Source: Haliclystus octoradiatus (taxonomy: Eukaryota > Cnidaria > Staurozoa > Stauromedusae > Haliclystidae). From it: DNA of 64,000 nucleotides. The notes below the pieces were generated by a model. That model was not told the origin of the DNA. It worked only from the letters and a program-made list of their open reading frames with translations, and did no database searches. The stretch spans positions 186,001 to 250,000 of the forward strand of contig CAKAJK010000006.1 in NCBI GenBank assembly GCA_916610825.1. The letters run 5' to 3'. Shown piece after piece: positions 23,086-33,961 of the stretch (within the stretch, counting starts at the first letter, position 1; every line of letters begins with the position of its first letter). Made by a program: the position numbers and the translations under genes.

Positions 23086-23650
23086 AGATGACGTAAAATA
23101 TTTTAAAGTTGTCCATAGGGTCGTCTTCAATTCAAATTCGTTTTTGCAAACATGGCATGCAATTTAAAGATGATTTATACTATTTGAAATTGGCCTCATG
23201 ATCATCAGTTAAATCTTTAGAGCTGTCGAAAATATTATCACTAGAAAATATACTGTTGTTCTTGCTTCAACAAACTGATTCTGGCAAGTTGTTGCTCTTT
23301 AAAATGATGCAAAATTTCCCAGTTTTGGATGACCATTGTGATGGCGAGGAAAGCCATAGATTTATTCCTGTAGTCAGTGTTTAGTAAGTTTGATCAAAAA
23401 TCAAGCAATTATTAAAAAGAAATGATATAAACTCTTTAAAGGTAGATGTTTTTATCCATAACTTGACGCCATGTGAACCCCCGATTATTTCATATTTCGA
23501 AGAGGTAAAAATTTATGAAAACAATGAGATCAGACAAGCCGGCATTGTGCAGAATCCTGCCCAACATTTGACAAAGGACACAAGTCCCGCTTACCAACCA
23601 TCGAATCTCGGCACGTCAAAGTAAGCAGGACGTGAAGCCAGTCAAATCAA

Positions 23651-24937
23651 GACGATGTACTCGTTTTTGCTAAAGCCGAAGTATCATTAGCCAAGCGATT
23701 AAATGCAGTAATGGAACGGTTTGCAAGCCATAAATTGTCTATAAATAGTGAAAAATGCACCCAGCGTGTTTCGGAAGTGACGTTTTTAGGTTACACAGAA
23801 TTTCTGCTAATGGTATCCAACCTGACAAAACCCTTGTGCAAAAAATTGAATCTATGCGTGCCCCCCAGAACAAAAAGGAAGTTGAATCTTTCGTAGGTCT
23901 GGTAAATTTTTTCGGACGACTGATTCCTAATTTTGCCGATAAAATTAAACCTCTTAATGCTTTACAAAAACAAAATTCTCATTTTAAATGGACTGAAAAT
24001 GCGATAGAGCTTCCAACATCTTAAATTAGAATTATCTAGGGAACCGATTGTACAACCGTATTCTCTGTCAAAGGAGGAAACATTGACTACTGACGCGTCT
24101 GCGGATTGCATAGCTGGGGTACTGACTCAGGAGGGCAAGCCAGTAATTTTATTTCTAAGTCGCTAACAGCAGCTGAGCAGAAATTCTCTGATACTCAAAG
24201 AGAAGGATTAGGCATTGTACAGTGGGTAGAGCGGCTTTGTCAGCTATTATTAGGAAGAAAATTTACTCTTGTCACTGACCATAAAGCACTTATTCAATTG
24301 TTTGGGCAGATGAGTCCATCCCTAAAACTGCTTCCGCTCGCATTTATCGTTGGGTTATTAAATTAATGGCCTTTGATTATGTCATACAACATCGCCCAGG
24401 TACAGAAATTGCCCACGCTGATGCTCTTTCTAGTTCTCTAACCATACTATTACGCGCGAAGATGTAGTTGCTTCTATTGAGATTGCTAATGTCACTGACT
24501 CTGCGTTTTTATAACCTTTGATCCCTTTTATTGATTTTAAACTTGCAACCAGTTCAGATTTATTAACTTCAAGTATTCAAAACGTATTAGTAATGATGAC
24601 TGGATTGAAACAACAGAAGCAGAATGTCCTTTCTTGAACGTACGTAATATGTTAACTGTCGAAAATGACGTCATATACTGTGGATCGGTACCATTCATAC
24701 CGACAGATCTTCGTAGCTCTGTTATGCAAGCTGCACATACTGCACGTCAACGTATAAATGCTACTCGACGCTTGTTAAGCTTGGTGGCCCGGATTAGCTA
24801 AAAATGTCGAATACTTTATCTGTAAATGTGTTTTGTGTGCTCAAATCCGTCCAGTAACCGGAAAATTTGTTCACCGTTGGCCAGAGGTTCCACCGTGGGA
24901 ACGTCTTCATATGGACTTTGGTCATATTGCTGAAGTC
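23651..24937 (+). pseudogene. Element G1: RT end, RNase H and integrase start, broken
   Basis: Resumes at DDVLVFAK (the end of the YxDD motif), then LSINSEKC and VTFLGY. RNase H follows with TTDASADCIAGVL, FISKSLTAAEQKFSDTQREG and LVTDHKAL. Then come the typical RPGTEIAHADALS end and the start of an integrase zinc-binding region. The last recognisable piece is PWERLHMDFGHI near 24895-24930. At least five frameshifts or stops interrupt it. The integrase catalytic core and 3' LTR are absent. Confidence 0.8.
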
Positions 24938-24999
24938 GCTAACAGCAGCTGAGCAGAAATATTCTGATACTGAAAGAGAAGGATTTGGAATTGTACAGT
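24938..24999 (+). pseudogene. Duplicated RNase H scrap at the inversion junction
   Basis: Codes for SLTAAEQKYSDTEREGFGIVQ, a second copy of the RNase H segment at 24160-24222. It abuts inverted protease sequence at about 25000. It marks a rearrangement breakpoint between the two G1 copies. Confidence 0.75.
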
Positions 25000-26073
25000 C
25001 GGACTTTCAGTTGATGGTCATCGTGAGTTTCCTCTGTTTTGCATTCAATTCAGGACAATTGGATTTCCGCCATAGCTTTATCGACAAAACAGAACATGCC
25101 GCTCCGGAATCCTGAATCATGCTGACATCAATACCATTAACTGTGATTACCTCAGGGGTCAGTGTTACAGTGGTCAGTCATGTATGTTCAGATTAACATC
25201 GTCAAACAAATGGCAAATAAATGCTAAATCATTATCAGAATCAGAAGTATTCTTATTGAGAGTATCAATGTTTCCTACATGTAAATCTATGCCATTAATA
25301 TCTTTCGGCTTACATGAGTTGGCCTTTTTAAAACAACATTCAATAAAGTGTCCTAGCTTACCACATCTTGTGCATCGTTTATTGTAGGCTGGACACTTTC
25401 TAGGTGGATGATTCGTATCACAAAATTTACATTGTTTACGTGTAGATTCAGTAGTAGCCATAGCCAATACGGGCAAACTGGTGCCAGATTTACCGTCGCC
25501 ACATTGCTTCTGCTGAATAAATATGTCTGTTTGTTCGTAGTATCTTGCTCTCTCTCGTAGATCATCGAAGGATGCCTCAGGAAACTGTCGCATATGATCC
25601 AATAAATCCTGAGTAATTCTGTGATCTTCAAAGCAATTTTTAAAAGCTAAACGCTTCAACTCAGAGGATGGATCTGCCATAGCTTTTAATTGCTAAAAGT
25701 CACAACGATCAGCAAGATAGTTGATTCGGGAATATACATTTTCAATAGATTCATCTTTTTTCTTTCGTAGTTTTAAAAATCCCGTCCTATCTGCAATAAG
25801 AAATCGTTTCTTCGGCTCGATATATGGTTTTGACTCCTCGTAAATAACGTTAAATGGGAGAGCATCTAAACTCGATGGCTTGACCAAACGAGAAAGTGTA
25901 ATATAGGCGTTCTCGCCACATAGCTCCAGGAATAAATCTGTCTTTGATAATTCGTCATGTTTATTAGCGTCACCATCAACAATCTTCTCTCTACGACATC
26001 TAGCATTGAAAGCTCCAAGCCAAGCAATAGCTTTCTCTACATCATCAAGCTGTAGGATTCATTTGCGATCCAT
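25000..26073 (-). pseudogene. Gag-protease of gypsy element G1, minus copy
   Basis: Read on the minus strand from ATG at 26071-26073. It keeps the whole gag, including the part missing from the plus copy, with two zinc-binding clusters (CKFCDTNHPPRKC and CTRCGKLGHFIECC). It then continues to the protease DSG near 25105. Two stops break the gag: TGA at codon 5 and TAG at 25693-25695, after CDF. The reading is otherwise open, so it is the better guide to the family's gag. It ends abruptly at about 25000 against the RNase H scrap. Confidence 0.82.
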
Positions 26074-26087
26074 TACGCAGCGCCAAT

Positions 26088-26234
26088 TGTGATATCATGG
26101 CATGAGCATTAAAAGGCAGATGGTGACACGTTCATAGCTGAGACAGAAGTGATTTCTATTGATGCTAAATTTACTATATGTACAGAATATATAAACGAGG
26201 TTTACATGGAAATGATGCATCACATTATGCCACA
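26088..26234 (-). mobile_element. LTR of gypsy element G1, minus copy
   Basis: Inverted counterpart of 17778-17944, sharing TATATTCTGTACATATAGTA-like text and the GATATCA end. It is about 147 bp long with a few indels relative to the plus copy. The primer-binding-site-like sequence lies on its gag side at 26076-26085. Confidence 0.68.
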
Positions 26235-26880
26235 ATAATATGAACTTATGCTTGGTGATATGGAATAACGCAATCACAGTCAAAGAATAGGCTATTTGCA
26301 GTGGATTTTATGGAAGTTACTGCTTACGTTTTTTGCCGTTATTATCGATTGAATACGATCACACGCCCTCCAAAATCACGGCTCTTCAAAGTCGGAAAAC
26401 TCGTGTAAAGAACCTCATACATTCGATAAATTCATAAAATGATTTTATGAAATATTATTTTGTCGTATAACCAAACTACGACTTGGAGATTGAACAATGA
26501 GAGATAAGACAGATTTGTTTAACTTCAACAATGTAATTCAAACATAACATTACAACTCTGACTAACCGACTGATTATATTAGCTTAGTCGAGTTGCTTTA
26601 TAGTTAACGCTATTCTAAATATAACAATTACTAATTAAACAGAAAGGAGGATTACAACATTAAAACGAGGATAGTCAGTAATGTGACACTTCCCTTCACC
26701 AGCATGAACATGCGTATTGTAAGATTAACTATGGTGTATTATAATAAGTATTTAAATTTAAATTAAGTATATTAAAGAAAATATGGTATATTTGAATATA
26801 AGTATGAAAATTAAGTATATTAAAGAAAATATCGTATAATTGAATAAGTATAGAATTGAATAGGTATGAGAATTAAATAA
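26235..26880 (-). other. Probable 3' untranslated/LTR remnant behind the integrase fragment
   Basis: AT-rich, with a near-duplicate AAGTATATTAAAGAAAATAT at 26764-26783 and 26812-26831. In minus orientation it follows the integrase tail at 26883. It may hold a decayed 3' LTR beginning TGTCACATTACTG (complement of about 26676-26690), but no second LTR confirms this. Confidence 0.35.
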
Positions 26881-26882
26881 AT

Positions 26883-27410
26883 TTACGAACGTCGATAATA
26901 GGATGGTTCCTTAGTTTGACGTCTAATTACAGGAGCAGTCTTACTAGAGTCAGATGTTAATGTTGATGACGTTGGTAAATCATTAGAATTAGAACTGTTT
27001 ACAGGGTTTGAATTAGATTGATTCGATAAATGAGGAACAGGGGCAAACTGGTCTTTTGATGCTAATACAGTGCGGTCATTGTGGGTCAACCAGGCTGTAT
27101 TTCTACCCTTGGCGGCGAGGATATATTCTGATAGGGAGGGTTGATGAGATGGTGATTGACGATACATCACTACGTCACCGGGGATGAGTTCAGAAAGGAA
27201 CGGAATGCGCGGAGATCTTCCGAGAAGGATCTCAGCAGGTGACTTTTGCCTAGCTGCGGATGTGGTGCGCGATGCACTAGCAAAATTTTGTTTAAGAACA
27301 TGTCGAAAGACACACGCATAGTTTTGTTCCATGCTTTCATGCCACGTTTGACGGTTTGAACAGCACGCTCAGCCAAGCCGTTGGCGCGAGGAAAATATTG
27401 CGGTGATTCT
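26883..27410 (-). pseudogene. Gypsy integrase C-terminal fragment
   Basis: On the minus strand it reads QYFPRANGLAERAVQTVKRG, the region just after the DDE glutamate. After a frameshift near 27260 come KSPAEILLGRSPRIPFLSEL, PGDVVMYRQ and a low-complexity Ser/Asn/Thr tail. The catalytic aspartates are missing. It may belong to G1 or to a related gypsy family; the plus copy lacks this part, so no direct comparison is possible. Confidence 0.75.
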
Positions 27411-27424
27411 GATTAAAAAAATTC

Positions 27425-27515
27425 AGATATGATCATTATCTTGACCTTTTTAATGTCAAAATAAACAAGTTATTTATTCTATAATACAACTAGAAAACGA
27501 TTATCCGTGTTAAGT
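27425..27515. repeat. Dispersed repeat pair, copy 2 of 2
   Basis: Partner of 9350-9445: GATATGATCATTATCTTGAC, TTTTTAATGTCAAAATAAAC and AACGATTATCCGTGTTAAG. Confidence 0.58.
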
Positions 27516-27518
27516 ACT

Positions 27519-27658
27519 CTGATACGAACACGCTGGGTGCGTAATAATTTGAGACATGAAAGAGGCTTAACAAATCACGAGCCGCCAGGCTTGTGATTTT
27601 GGCCTCTTGAGTGTCTCATAGCACCCAAAGTGTTCGTATCAAAGTACATAAAACTCAG
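27519..27658. repeat. Hairpin element with arms of about 60 bp
   Basis: TACTCTGATACGAACAC on the left is mirrored by GTGTTCGTATCAAAGTA on the right. GAGACATGAAAGAGGC and GCCTCTTGAGTGTCTC pair further in, and AAATCACGAGCC pairs with GGCTTGTGATTT across a loop of only a few bases. It resembles a small foldback MITE. Related but less complete text is present near 9205-9290. Confidence 0.75.
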
Positions 27659-27719
27659 CACCGTTTTCTATTAGTTAATTAGAGAAGATGCTTCTAATCA
27701 CATACATGTCCAATCAACC

Positions 27720-28790
27720 ACACACACAAATGCCAAAATAGTATGATTAAGTTCACATAAACTAACAGTGCAACCAGGAAAGCAGGCTTTCAAAGCACAC
27801 AGGTGTTCCCTAAGGATGGAACTGCCCAGCTTGTGATACAAGTGTAATACATCTCCTTTTTCTTGTTCTTCTAACCATGATAAACGAATTGATTCTCACA
27901 AAGCAATAAATAGGCTATATGTAAATTGTAGCAGTATATGGCGATTGATGAAAAGATGACCTACCTTTCATTGTGAACAATAATTATTCTTGGAGCATTT
28001 GTGCTTAACTCTTTTGGTTCAACAGAATTTTAATATATGACATTCAAATGTTATTGAGAGACACTTTATTAGAATGTTTTATGCATCGTTGATATAGTCA
28101 CATAATTAATATTAAACCCTGATCAATTTTCACATCTATGTTGCTGAGAAGTGTGTTTTTACAAGTATAGAACTAAATAATACTTGAACTTATTGCATGG
28201 TTATAGCCCTGCAAGTCCGTCGAAATTAGGATAGTTAACATAAGTCCTTATCTTGATATTAATAATGAGGTATCGAGTTAGTTGCAAAACAGTTTGATAG
28301 ATTTAAGGATTACATTTTGTATACAGTAGAGGTGTTTCGTTTATATCTTTTTTGGCAACGTATTTATTTATATATCTACTAATGTCAATTCTTCTCGTCT
28401 AAAAGACGCAGCACTAACCTTATGTTTGGAAAATATCTCCTCGGACGAATTGCTATTGCTGTTCAGAGAGGCAACGTAACTAGCATCATGGGCAACATTT
28501 AGTAATGAAGATCTTGAGGGTGTAAATAATTAAATGTAATGTTGTGATATAGGAAAGATGTATAGGCTACAAATTTATTTTAGGTAATTAAGCTATGTGA
28601 TTTTAATCCGTTAATTAATTCATTATATTTTCAATTGTTGAAAGAAATCATTAAATTAAATTTTAAATGATTATATTAAACATTGAAAAAAAATGTCATT
28701 TGGTTTTTCATTTTGATTTCAAGTTTATGATTTAGCCTTTAGGGTATACTTTAAAAACAAAGTTCAGAAACACAACTGTCAACAGTGTGA
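27720..28790. other. Intron sequence with no recognised feature
   Basis: AT-rich intronic DNA preceding the last transporter exon. No repeat structure or conserved coding block seen. Confidence 0.4.
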
Positions 28791-28793
28791 AAT

Positions 28794-28794
<1 letters not shown>

Positions 28795-28824
<30 letters not shown>
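28795..28824. repeat. (TTG)n microsatellite
   Basis: About ten perfect TTG units, roughly 95 bases upstream of the last transporter exon. The glutamine-rich frame it creates on the minus strand is not a gene. Confidence 0.95.
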
Positions 28825-28918
28825 GCTTATTTTCCAAAAATTATGAAATAATAAAGTAGGAAGATTAAAGATAGAGTTGATAGTTTTCAAGTGGCATAAT
28901 GATATTTTTGTTTTATAG

Positions 28919-29202
28919 AATTCAGCTGGCAACGCTGCTGTGTACGAGGAGCAATTGTTCTCTCAACATTGATTCTGGCTGAAGTTATTCCAAATTTTAA
29001 TATTCTAATGTCAGTCAGTGGGGGTGTAACACAAGTTTTTCTATCATTTGTTTTCCCATTTATCTGCTACTGGCGTTTAAACCCTGCCATGCCACTATGG
29101 AAGAAAATTGCATTGTGTGAGCTATTTTTTGTAGTAGTAGTATGCGGATGTGGTGCATTGTATTCATCTTTGCAAGCAATCATAGACATTTATAGCATGT
29201 AG
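28919..29202 (+). CDS. AAAP-family amino-acid transporter, last coding exon
   Basis: Codes for residues 355-448 and the stop. The first two bases complete the phase-1 codon left at 9142, giving K, then FSWQRCCVRG. It contains membrane segments near residues 363-381 (IVLSTLILAEVIPNF), 387-405 (ending FPFICYW) and 413-440. With the eight segments of the first exon this makes about eleven, the usual AAAP number. The motif GG-x3-FLSFVFPFICYWRL fits the family's TM10. The protein ends SLQAIIDIYSM. The only open question is whether other splice forms use exons I cannot recognise. Confidence 0.9.
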
Positions 29203-29293
29203 AAAGATACGGTTGTCAAATAATAATTTTTTTAATATAAATATAATTTTTTTTATAAATTGGCCTGGATTAAAATGACTTTGAAAAAAATGA

Positions 29294-29299
29294 AATAAA
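29294..29299 (+). promoter_or_regulatory. Candidate polyadenylation signal of the transporter
   Basis: AATAAA, 92 bases after the stop codon at 29200-29202. It is the first perfect hexamer downstream, so the 3' untranslated region is probably short. Confidence 0.55.
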
Positions 29300-29832
29300 A
29301 CGAATACAAAATAGCATTAATTAAGTCTATACTTTGTCCACTCCACTAAATATCTCTGTTCATATATAGGCAATTCCCATATATATTTGTTCCTATTTTG
29401 AAAAAGATCATTTTTACAATACTTCCTCATCGAGCATCATTGAACATCAGCCAGAGGTGCTGGAGCCGTACGAGGATGACAGGGGCAGACCCAACGAAAG
29501 GGCATCTTGCGGAAATCCGTTTTTAAGAAAAAATGTTTTCACAGTACGTTAATACATTTGCCATCTTTATTTAACGTAAGTGACTTTTTAACTGTATTCT
29601 CACAGAATGGATAATGTTGAATTCCAGTCAAAATAAAATTTGACCTGTCACAATATGCAACAGAAGATATTTTTACTCAACAAGACCAGAAAAATCTCCT
29701 CTATCACATACTAAAAGTCCAGAAAAATCCAAGGAGTATTTCTACCTGAATTGGATACATTTCTATCAAATTTGCACGAAAAGGAGGTCAACACTTTTAA
29801 GTAGTCACAAACACACCCAAGAGCTCTATAAC

Positions 29833-30459
29833 CAGAGCCATCTATTTACAAGAGTTGGGACATGCTTTCATGTGCCGCTATCGTCTCCTATTGGACAGAT
29901 GCCATTCACGTGATTTCTTGGACGCCATTTTCGTACTTTCGGCATCAGGGTTCTTGTTCTTTTGTCATCAGGTTTCCGGTTTTAAGTGAAGTGCGCTGAA
30001 AATACAACTTTTAACAGTGAAAACAAACATAGGCTATTAAATTATTAATTGTTGTTTTAATAGACGAAATAGTAATCGAAATAAAAGTATTGTTTACTAT
30101 TCCAACTGGGGACAAGAACTAGAAAAAACTTGTCTTTGACTGCAAAGAATAAGCGTAAGAGCGTAAGAGATGTAGTCCATACTCCACAAACTCCTTGTCC
30201 ATTTAGTAATTCCAATAGCATTGATCTGATTTTTATTCTTATTTTGAGAGTCCAGCAAATAAATATGGAGAAAGACATCTAATAAATGGTTATATTACTC
30301 TTGTTAAACGATCGCAAACCATTTCTGACAGTTCCAAAATGGCTGAAAAAAAGACAACATTCTCTTGCCTATGCGCACTGCTGTTAAAAACGTGCTCGGG
30401 TCCAGGCCAAAAAACAAAAACGGCATGAGTGTCCCAACTCTTGTAAATAGATGGCTCTG
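29833..30459. mobile_element. hAT-like MITE, 627 bp
   Basis: The ends are CAGAGCCATCTATTTAC and its inverted copy, an inverted repeat of about 34 bp continuing through AAGAGTTGGGACA. The flanks TCTATAAC (29825-29832) and GCTATAAC (30460-30467) match at 7 of 8 positions. A CAG start and 8-bp duplication fit hAT. It has no transposase. A relative's terminus lies at 202-218. Confidence 0.85.
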
Positions 30460-30469
30460 GCTATAACGT

Positions 30470-31060
30470 GAAGTAGAGTATACCACATATATCAGAAGCA
30501 GTAATGCTTTAATTTTCTGAAATCTAAAACCCTGATTTCGTCATCGATTGTCCTACATCAGAATGAAGCTCATAATTGGGCTATTGTGTTGATGCTCTAA
30601 ATTTAATGGAATTAAATGAATATATTTTATAATTGAACTTAAATTACGGATCTTTAGAGGGATTTGAGATCATGAATCATTTATTTCCATCACAAACTCA
30701 AATAATTGACTATAATGGATTGCATTGATCAGTATGATGCACACCTAGACTTCAATTCTGACTTTTACTAGTCCCTAATTCGATAGCACTATATCACTGT
30801 CATTTATCCATCATCGTTAGCACTATATCACTGTTACTTTCCGCATTTTTATTTCTATATCATTTTCCTCGATTTCTGAAAAATTAGGCCTAGTTGGTTA
30901 TCTTGCAGGCTTATGGTTGCGGTACTTACCAAAGTTTGTGCAACTCTTAAAATAATTTGATCGCAATCAAAAAATTGTAAAAGAAAATGTTAAAGAACTC
31001 TGATAAATGTTGTTGCTGTTTATTTGTCAAATATACTGGCCGGATTATATAGGAAAATAA
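30470..31060. other. Gene-free stretch
   Basis: No gene. A short phrase TAGCACTATATCACTGT is repeated at about 30784-30800 and 30818-30834. Confidence 0.4.
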
Positions 31061-31079
31061 AACTTCCACTTACATTAAT

Positions 31080-31570
31080 TACTGCAAACATCGATTCTTA
31101 TTTTGAGCAATTTCTACTAGTTTTGAGCACACTTTTATCAGTTTCAAGTAAAATTTTACTTGTCCATGAGGTAAGCATTATTTTACTAGCTTAGTAAATT
31201 TTTTCTTGAAATAAGCCAATTAATTTACTTATAATTAGCAAATTTTTACTTAGATTACTATTGTTTTCGGTTTGATTTGGCTTAAAATAAGTAAAAGTTT
31301 CTAAAAATGAGCAATTTTTTGCCTGAACTGATATTTATTTACCTTTTCTTTACTTAAAACGAGAAAAGTTTTGCTTATTCTGTGTTTCTTTGATATGGCT
31401 TAAAATACAGCCTCTCGCTTGTATTGCTGGAAATGAGTATTGTTTTACTTGAAATAAGTAATTCAGCACATTGTGTAAATTTTACTTGAAATAAGAATCT
31501 TTTTGCTTGGAATAAGCAATAATTGGCATTTGGTAAATCTTCCTAGATTCAAGTAATATTTAACATAAAT
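31080..31570. repeat. Quasi-repetitive ACTTGAAATAAG array
   Basis: Imperfect repeats of TTACTTGAAATAAGTAA-like phrases and their complements occur at irregular spacing (e.g. 31205-31220, 31445-31462, 31478-31492, 31503-31520). It forms no open frame. It resembles the interior of non-autonomous DNA transposons, but no termini are clear. Confidence 0.55.
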
Positions 31571-31609
31571 TGAAGCAAATTAAAAACTACAATTGGTAAT
31601 AATTGAACT

Positions 31610-32895
31610 TGAATAATTTATTTGTGGATTGTATTTGAAGATTAATTGCTAAATAAATGAAAAATCAGTTTACTGGCTTATTTAAAAGATACCAGAAAAG
31701 TATATTTACTTGATACTGTTAATTGTGAAATTATGCAAATTCACAAGAGTTTTTAGTCCATTTGATATTTTAAACTCTTCCTATGATCTTTAGTCTAGTC
31801 ATCCCATGTGCCATGTTTTGAGAACATCTCTATCTCTGAGTAAATTGTAGGAATTATGATCTTGCCATGCAATGATAATCAGGGTAATCTGTATTGATTG
31901 CTAAAGTGCTACCATAGCAACTACCATAACATTTAGAAGAGTGTGGCTTGTCGAAGATACAATAGTAGATCCATAAGCAGGATCGTGTCTATGATAGCGC
32001 TGTTCCAGCTGTCTAACAGGATGCAATACATCATGGAGATCTTCTTCTCTATTAATTAGTTAGGATCTTCATTGCTCTGAAATCAAATGAAAACAATAGT
32101 TTATAAAAATTGATATTACATATGAAGCTATAGAGATACGACAGAAAATAGGACCTGTGAATCATTTCATTGTTGATTGAATTTCACAAAATGTAGCTGC
32201 TGAGAATCTGTCAAGATACAAAGTAGGATTATTATTAATGGTAGGTTTTTTTAGCGTTTTCTTGCTTCCTAAATGTGGTTAAACGAAAAATGCGAAAAAT
32301 AAAAAATTGTTTTGCTACAAAGTAGTCTGCTTTAGAAGGATATGATCCTAGTAGCAAACCAACTACATATTGAAAAATTTATTTTATTTGCTCTAAAGTT
32401 GACTGTACCTAAAGTTTTAAATCAATTTTTATTGCACATATTTCTTTATAATTATAATTTAATTAATTTCTTTATTCAAAGGCTCCATATTTTATTTTTG
32501 GCATGATACTTGTGAGTGTTGCTTTCGAATACAGCATGGCCCCCAGTGTACTGTATTACTGTCTATCTATCAATGTGCACTATAAAATTTATTAAATACA
32601 GTAGAATTTTAATCGGGAATTTAGTGCCAATATAATAAATTTATTGAATATAAACAATATTCTGTTTTCTTTAAATGTTCAAACAATTTGCAATCATCAA
32701 TACAAATTTGAATCCATGAGATTTAGAATTTTAGATATCCTATTTGATGAATCAGACGTAAAAATAGCTATAGCTAGAGTTGAGCGTTAAACTTTAATAA
32801 ATTTTCATCGTATTTTATCAGTTATGTTTTAATTATAGTATTCTTTCGTAATTATAGACTAAATTTTCAGGAGCTAATATATTTTATGATTCGTT
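31610..32895. other. Gene-free AT-rich stretch
   Basis: No coding region, tRNA or recognisable element found. Confidence 0.35.
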
Positions 32896-32902
32896 CGCAA
32901 TT

Positions 32903-33063
32903 GACTGTTGACACCCTGGAACACTCAATAAAACAATGTTACCGACAAGATTTTGTTGACGGCTTCTTTGTTTTTGAAAACAATAGAATTGCCAAAGGAC
33001 ACAAGTCTCACTTACAAATATATCAGAATCATCATAGTAAAAAGTGAGACTTGGGCTAGTCAA
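32903..33063. repeat. Hairpin-MITE family R2 member
   Basis: Begins TTGACTGTTGAC and ends CTAGTCAA. It contains an internal inverted pair, CAAGTCTCACTT and AAGTGAGACTTG. Same family as 48516-48639 and the ends at 23015-23085 and 23575-23645. The target duplication is not clear for this copy. Confidence 0.6.
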
Positions 33064-33069
33064 ATAAAA

Positions 33070-33950
33070 CAGTAGACTAAGATCTGTACTTAATGAAAAC
33101 AAGTCTGACAAACATCGCTGCCTTGAAAATACATAACAATTATCTATTTATTTTACAGCTGTTACCTTCTAACGGCGAAATAATTTGGCCCCAAAGTTCT
33201 AACACAGTTGCCATCTGTAAATGAAATGTAGAAAAGCACGATTTGTAAGATATAACAACCCATGTTATATCAATTTTCTAACACCAAGTATATACTAAAC
33301 AGGATGATTCTGAAGCTAATGGTTCTATTCAGTAGAAAACTCATGCTATGCTCGAATGTGGATATAGAGTGAAGTTAGAGGAGGATGTAGGATACTCGTG
33401 AGGCATTATTAATTATAATAAAATACAATATGATACAGATATATTTATCTATCATCAGATACTGGAAATTAAGTAATATTAATTACGAATGGAATGTCTT
33501 TGACTCAGTCACCATCCTTATGTAACAAATATAATATAACTATACTATTTCACATTGGATCATGAATCATCATAATCATTTCTATTGAGAGCCTTAAAGC
33601 CATATGACTTTTTTCAAAGGTTGATACATAATAATATTAAATAGTTACAGACTTGATTACAGTATAGACAAGAAATGTTGAACAGGTAATGATGCGTTTT
33701 TACATGTGAAATTTGATGAAGGCCTGCACATTAATGAATTAATGTATAATGAATTTGATTCCATAATGAAGTATCTAAATAAATTGTAATATGCTAAGAA
33801 ATTAAGTTCTAATTAACTTCATGATTGAAAGATACACGTAAAAGCGGCAGTTATTGATCAATTCACTTGGAAAATTAAGGAAATTTCTGATATTGACTTG
33901 AAAAAGTGTATGCACTGTTATAAGTCATAGAAGAGTCAGTTATATATGTT
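33070..33950. other. Gene-free stretch
   Basis: No recognisable gene or repeat; AT-rich with many short poly-A and poly-T runs. Confidence 0.35.
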
Positions 33951-33961
33951 TTATGTTTTGG

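Larger units (their letters stand above)
19959..23645. mobile_element. 3.7-kb insertion splitting the gypsy RT at its active site
   Basis: The gypsy reading ends at ...VIAYQ on the left and resumes with DDVLVFAK on the right. ATCAA flanks both sides (19954-19958 and 23646-23650), consistent with a 5-bp target duplication. The interior is AT-rich without a recognisable gene. Its right end (23575-23645) belongs to the hairpin family with AGTCAA ends also seen at 32903-33063 and 48516-48639. The left end does not show the matching TTGACT, so it may be a composite or a truncated element. Confidence 0.6.
9143..28918 (+). other. Transporter intron of about 19.8 kb, packed with mobile elements
   Basis: The donor is GTAAGT at 9143-9148 and the acceptor TTTTATAG at 28911-28918. 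The exon phase agrees on both sides, and the joined reading crosses KIPN-KFSWQR without a gap in the family's expected helix 8 to helix 9 linker. I found no further exon inside. Its length comes largely from insertions listed separately below. Confidence 0.82.

Noticed and set aside
28732-28932. Glutamine-rich frame on the minus strand
   Set aside because: Produced by the (TTG)n microsatellite.
32903-33063. Helitron 3' end (hairpin followed by CTAG then T)
   Set aside because: The hairpin loop is about 40 bases and a related copy has a 9-bp target duplication, neither of which fits Helitrons.
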